From Bradyrhizobium manausense (lineage in GTDB: Bacteria > Pseudomonadota > Alphaproteobacteria > Rhizobiales > Xanthobacteraceae): a DNA stretch of 64,000 nt. The notes beneath the pieces were generated by a model. That model searched no databases and was not told the origin of the DNA. It saw only the letters and a program-made list of their open reading frames with translations. Location: the NCBI RefSeq assembly GCF_018129685.1, contig NZ_JAFCLG010000019.1, forward strand, positions 54,331 to 118,330, given 5' to 3'. Within the stretch, counting starts at the first letter, position 1. Each line of letters opens with the position of its first letter. The position numbers and the translations under genes were made by a program. Positions 63,029 through 64,000 of the stretch are shown in pieces.

Positions 63029-63511
63029 GTGTCCCATGCTCCCATCCTTGAATCGCCGATAACGAAAGCTCAAACGGGGGCGTCAGACCAGCACCATATT
63101 CTCGTCGTCGACGACGACGCGATGATGTGCATGGCCATCGAGGCCGCGCTTCAGCGAAGCAATTTCAAGGTGACGATTGCTTCGGGCGGAGAAGCCGGGC
63201 GCCGCGCACTGGAGCGACACCACTTCGACCTGATGCTGGTCGACATATTCATGGCGCACATGCGCGGCTTCGAATCGATCCGGGTGTTTCTCGAGATCGC
63301 GCCGACCGTGCCGTTGATCGCGATGTCCGGCTACGTCTTCGCGGACCTCGACGGTTCGGCGCCTGACTTCCTGCGCATGGCGCTCGAACTTGGCGCCGCG
63401 CGTTGCCTGCGCAAGCCGTTCACGCCTGACGCCCTGCTCGCCACCATCAACAAATGCCTGAGCGAGCGTGACGCCTGCCGCAGGGGTCCCTTGGCTGCCG
63501 GCCTGCGTTAG
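63029..63511 (+). CDS. Single-domain response regulator (CheY-like)
   Basis: 160 residues from GTG 63029, set by ACAGGAGA just upstream; a longer frame from 62867 has no such site. REC domain: acidic HILVVDDDAM (D28-D30), phospho-acceptor D72 in LMLVDIFMAHM, S100 in IAMSGY and K129 in CLRKPF. No output domain, so it acts by protein contact. It lies just upstream of cheA. Confidence 0.88.
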   Translation: MSHAPILESPITKAQTGASDQHHILVVDDDAMMCMAIEAALQRSNFKVTIASGGEAGRRALERHHFDLMLVDIFMAHMRGFESIRVFLEIAPTVPLIAMSGYVFADLDGSAPDFLRMALELGAARCLRKPFTPDALLATINKCLSERDACRRGPLAAGLR

Positions 63512-63929
63512 GGGATCGCGACGCTCGCGGCCGCCGGCGTAAGCATTCGTTCACTCTGTGTGGGGCTTGCATGCATGCTGCGCTTCAGATGCGAGAGAGC
63601 GCGTGGTCATCGCCGATTGCGCGTGATTTGATCCAATTCGCGCGAGCCGTGCAAACTCTCCGAGATCGGCAAGCTTTTTTTGCGCGCATCGCAGCGCCGT
63701 TATCCGTGCGTTTACCTGTCGCGCGTCCGGCCTCGCGTCGCCCAACGGAATTGCCGAAAACCGCGGACCAGTGTGCTCGAACGGCAAACTTCTCTTCAAT
63801 ATCCGTATTAGGACGGAGGATGAAATTAACGGGACTGTGAAATGGCTTGTCTAACGATTTAGGAGCGGACCTCCGCCGATTCCAAGCGCGGCGCAGGCAC
63901 CGAGGTTCAGCTCAGTCAAGGCCGTTTTC
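63512..63929. other. Intergenic region upstream of cheA
   Basis: 418 bases with no convincing gene. Frames present are Arg-rich and lack ribosome-binding sites. It probably carries the cheA promoter; no named site can be supported. Confidence 0.4.
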
Positions 63930-64000
63930 ATGGATGATCTGTTGCGGGAGTTTCTGACGGAGACCAGCGAGAGCCTGGACACCGTGGACAATCAGTTGGT
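63930..64000 (+). CDS. cheA: Chemotaxis histidine kinase CheA, N-terminal start only
   Basis: The last 71 bases encode MDDLLREFLTETSESLDTVD and four more residues. This matches the first helix of the CheA P1 (Hpt) domain. The gene runs off the window. Position after a CheY-like gene agrees with the chemotaxis reading. Confidence 0.75.
   Translation, partial: MDDLLREFLTETSESLDTVDNQL

Overview
This 64 kb window reads as chromosome of an alphaproteobacterium of the Bradyrhizobium/Nitrobacteraceae type. Coding DNA is GC-rich. The gene order zapE-mdh-sucCD-sucAB-lpd, the atpHAGDC operon and the rplU-rpmA...obg-proB-proA-nadD-rsfS-rlmH-envC-ctpA series are typical of that group, as are the dispersed GC-rich palindromes and the class III cyclase with an N-terminal catalytic domain. 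The genus is my inference from gene content; the class is well supported.

Layout. 1-12.5 kb: lower TCA cycle and 2-oxoglutarate dehydrogenase (3' end of zapE, mdh, sucC, two small genes, sucD, sucA, sucB, an SDR gene, lpdA, a membrane protein). 12.7-17.4 kb: a DUF4337 protein, xerC, priA and an RlpA-like protein. 18-23.2 kb: F1 ATP synthase operon atpHAGDC, with palindromic or iterated repeats in two of its gaps. 23.4-25 kb: adenylate cyclase. 25-33.5 kb (minus strand): two tandem RppH-like Nudix hydrolases, a divergent polysaccharide deacetylase, ctpA, envC-like, rlmH, rsfS, nadD and proA. 33.7-34.3 kb: a parDE toxin-antitoxin pair lying between proA and proB. 34.3-44.4 kb: proB, an orphan tricarboxylate-type binding protein, a sulfatase, obgE, a MaoC hydratase, a DMT permease, GNAT, rpmA, rplU and an unusual ROK protein. 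45.1 kb: tRNA-Ser(CGA). 45.3-54.2 kb: a tightly coupled four-gene defence-type cassette. 54.5-57.7 kb: DUF2157 and GDYXXLXY membrane proteins and a second DMT permease. 57.9-64 kb: a signalling neighbourhood (a degenerate HisKA-LuxR protein, Hpt protein, two Crp/Fnr paralogues, a response regulator and the start of cheA).

The most interesting parts are as follows. (1) The accessory cassette just after tRNA-Ser has a BPTD_3080-like type III restriction helicase-nuclease, a beta-class methyltransferase broken by a single-base frameshift exactly at its AdoMet-binding motif, a PD-(D/E)xK protein with a possible alkyltransferase-like DNA-binding front end, and a RelE/ParE-UvrD helicase fusion. (2) A ROK-family kinase whose motif order shows a circular permutation. 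(3) A LuxR-type regulator fused to a HisKA-like domain in which the phospho-acceptor His is Arg. (4) A cyclase with three degenerate C-terminal repeat modules. Several dispersed repeat families are also visible, including a 20-base motif present three times on one strand.

All calls come from reading the sequence and from general knowledge of families; no database search was run.
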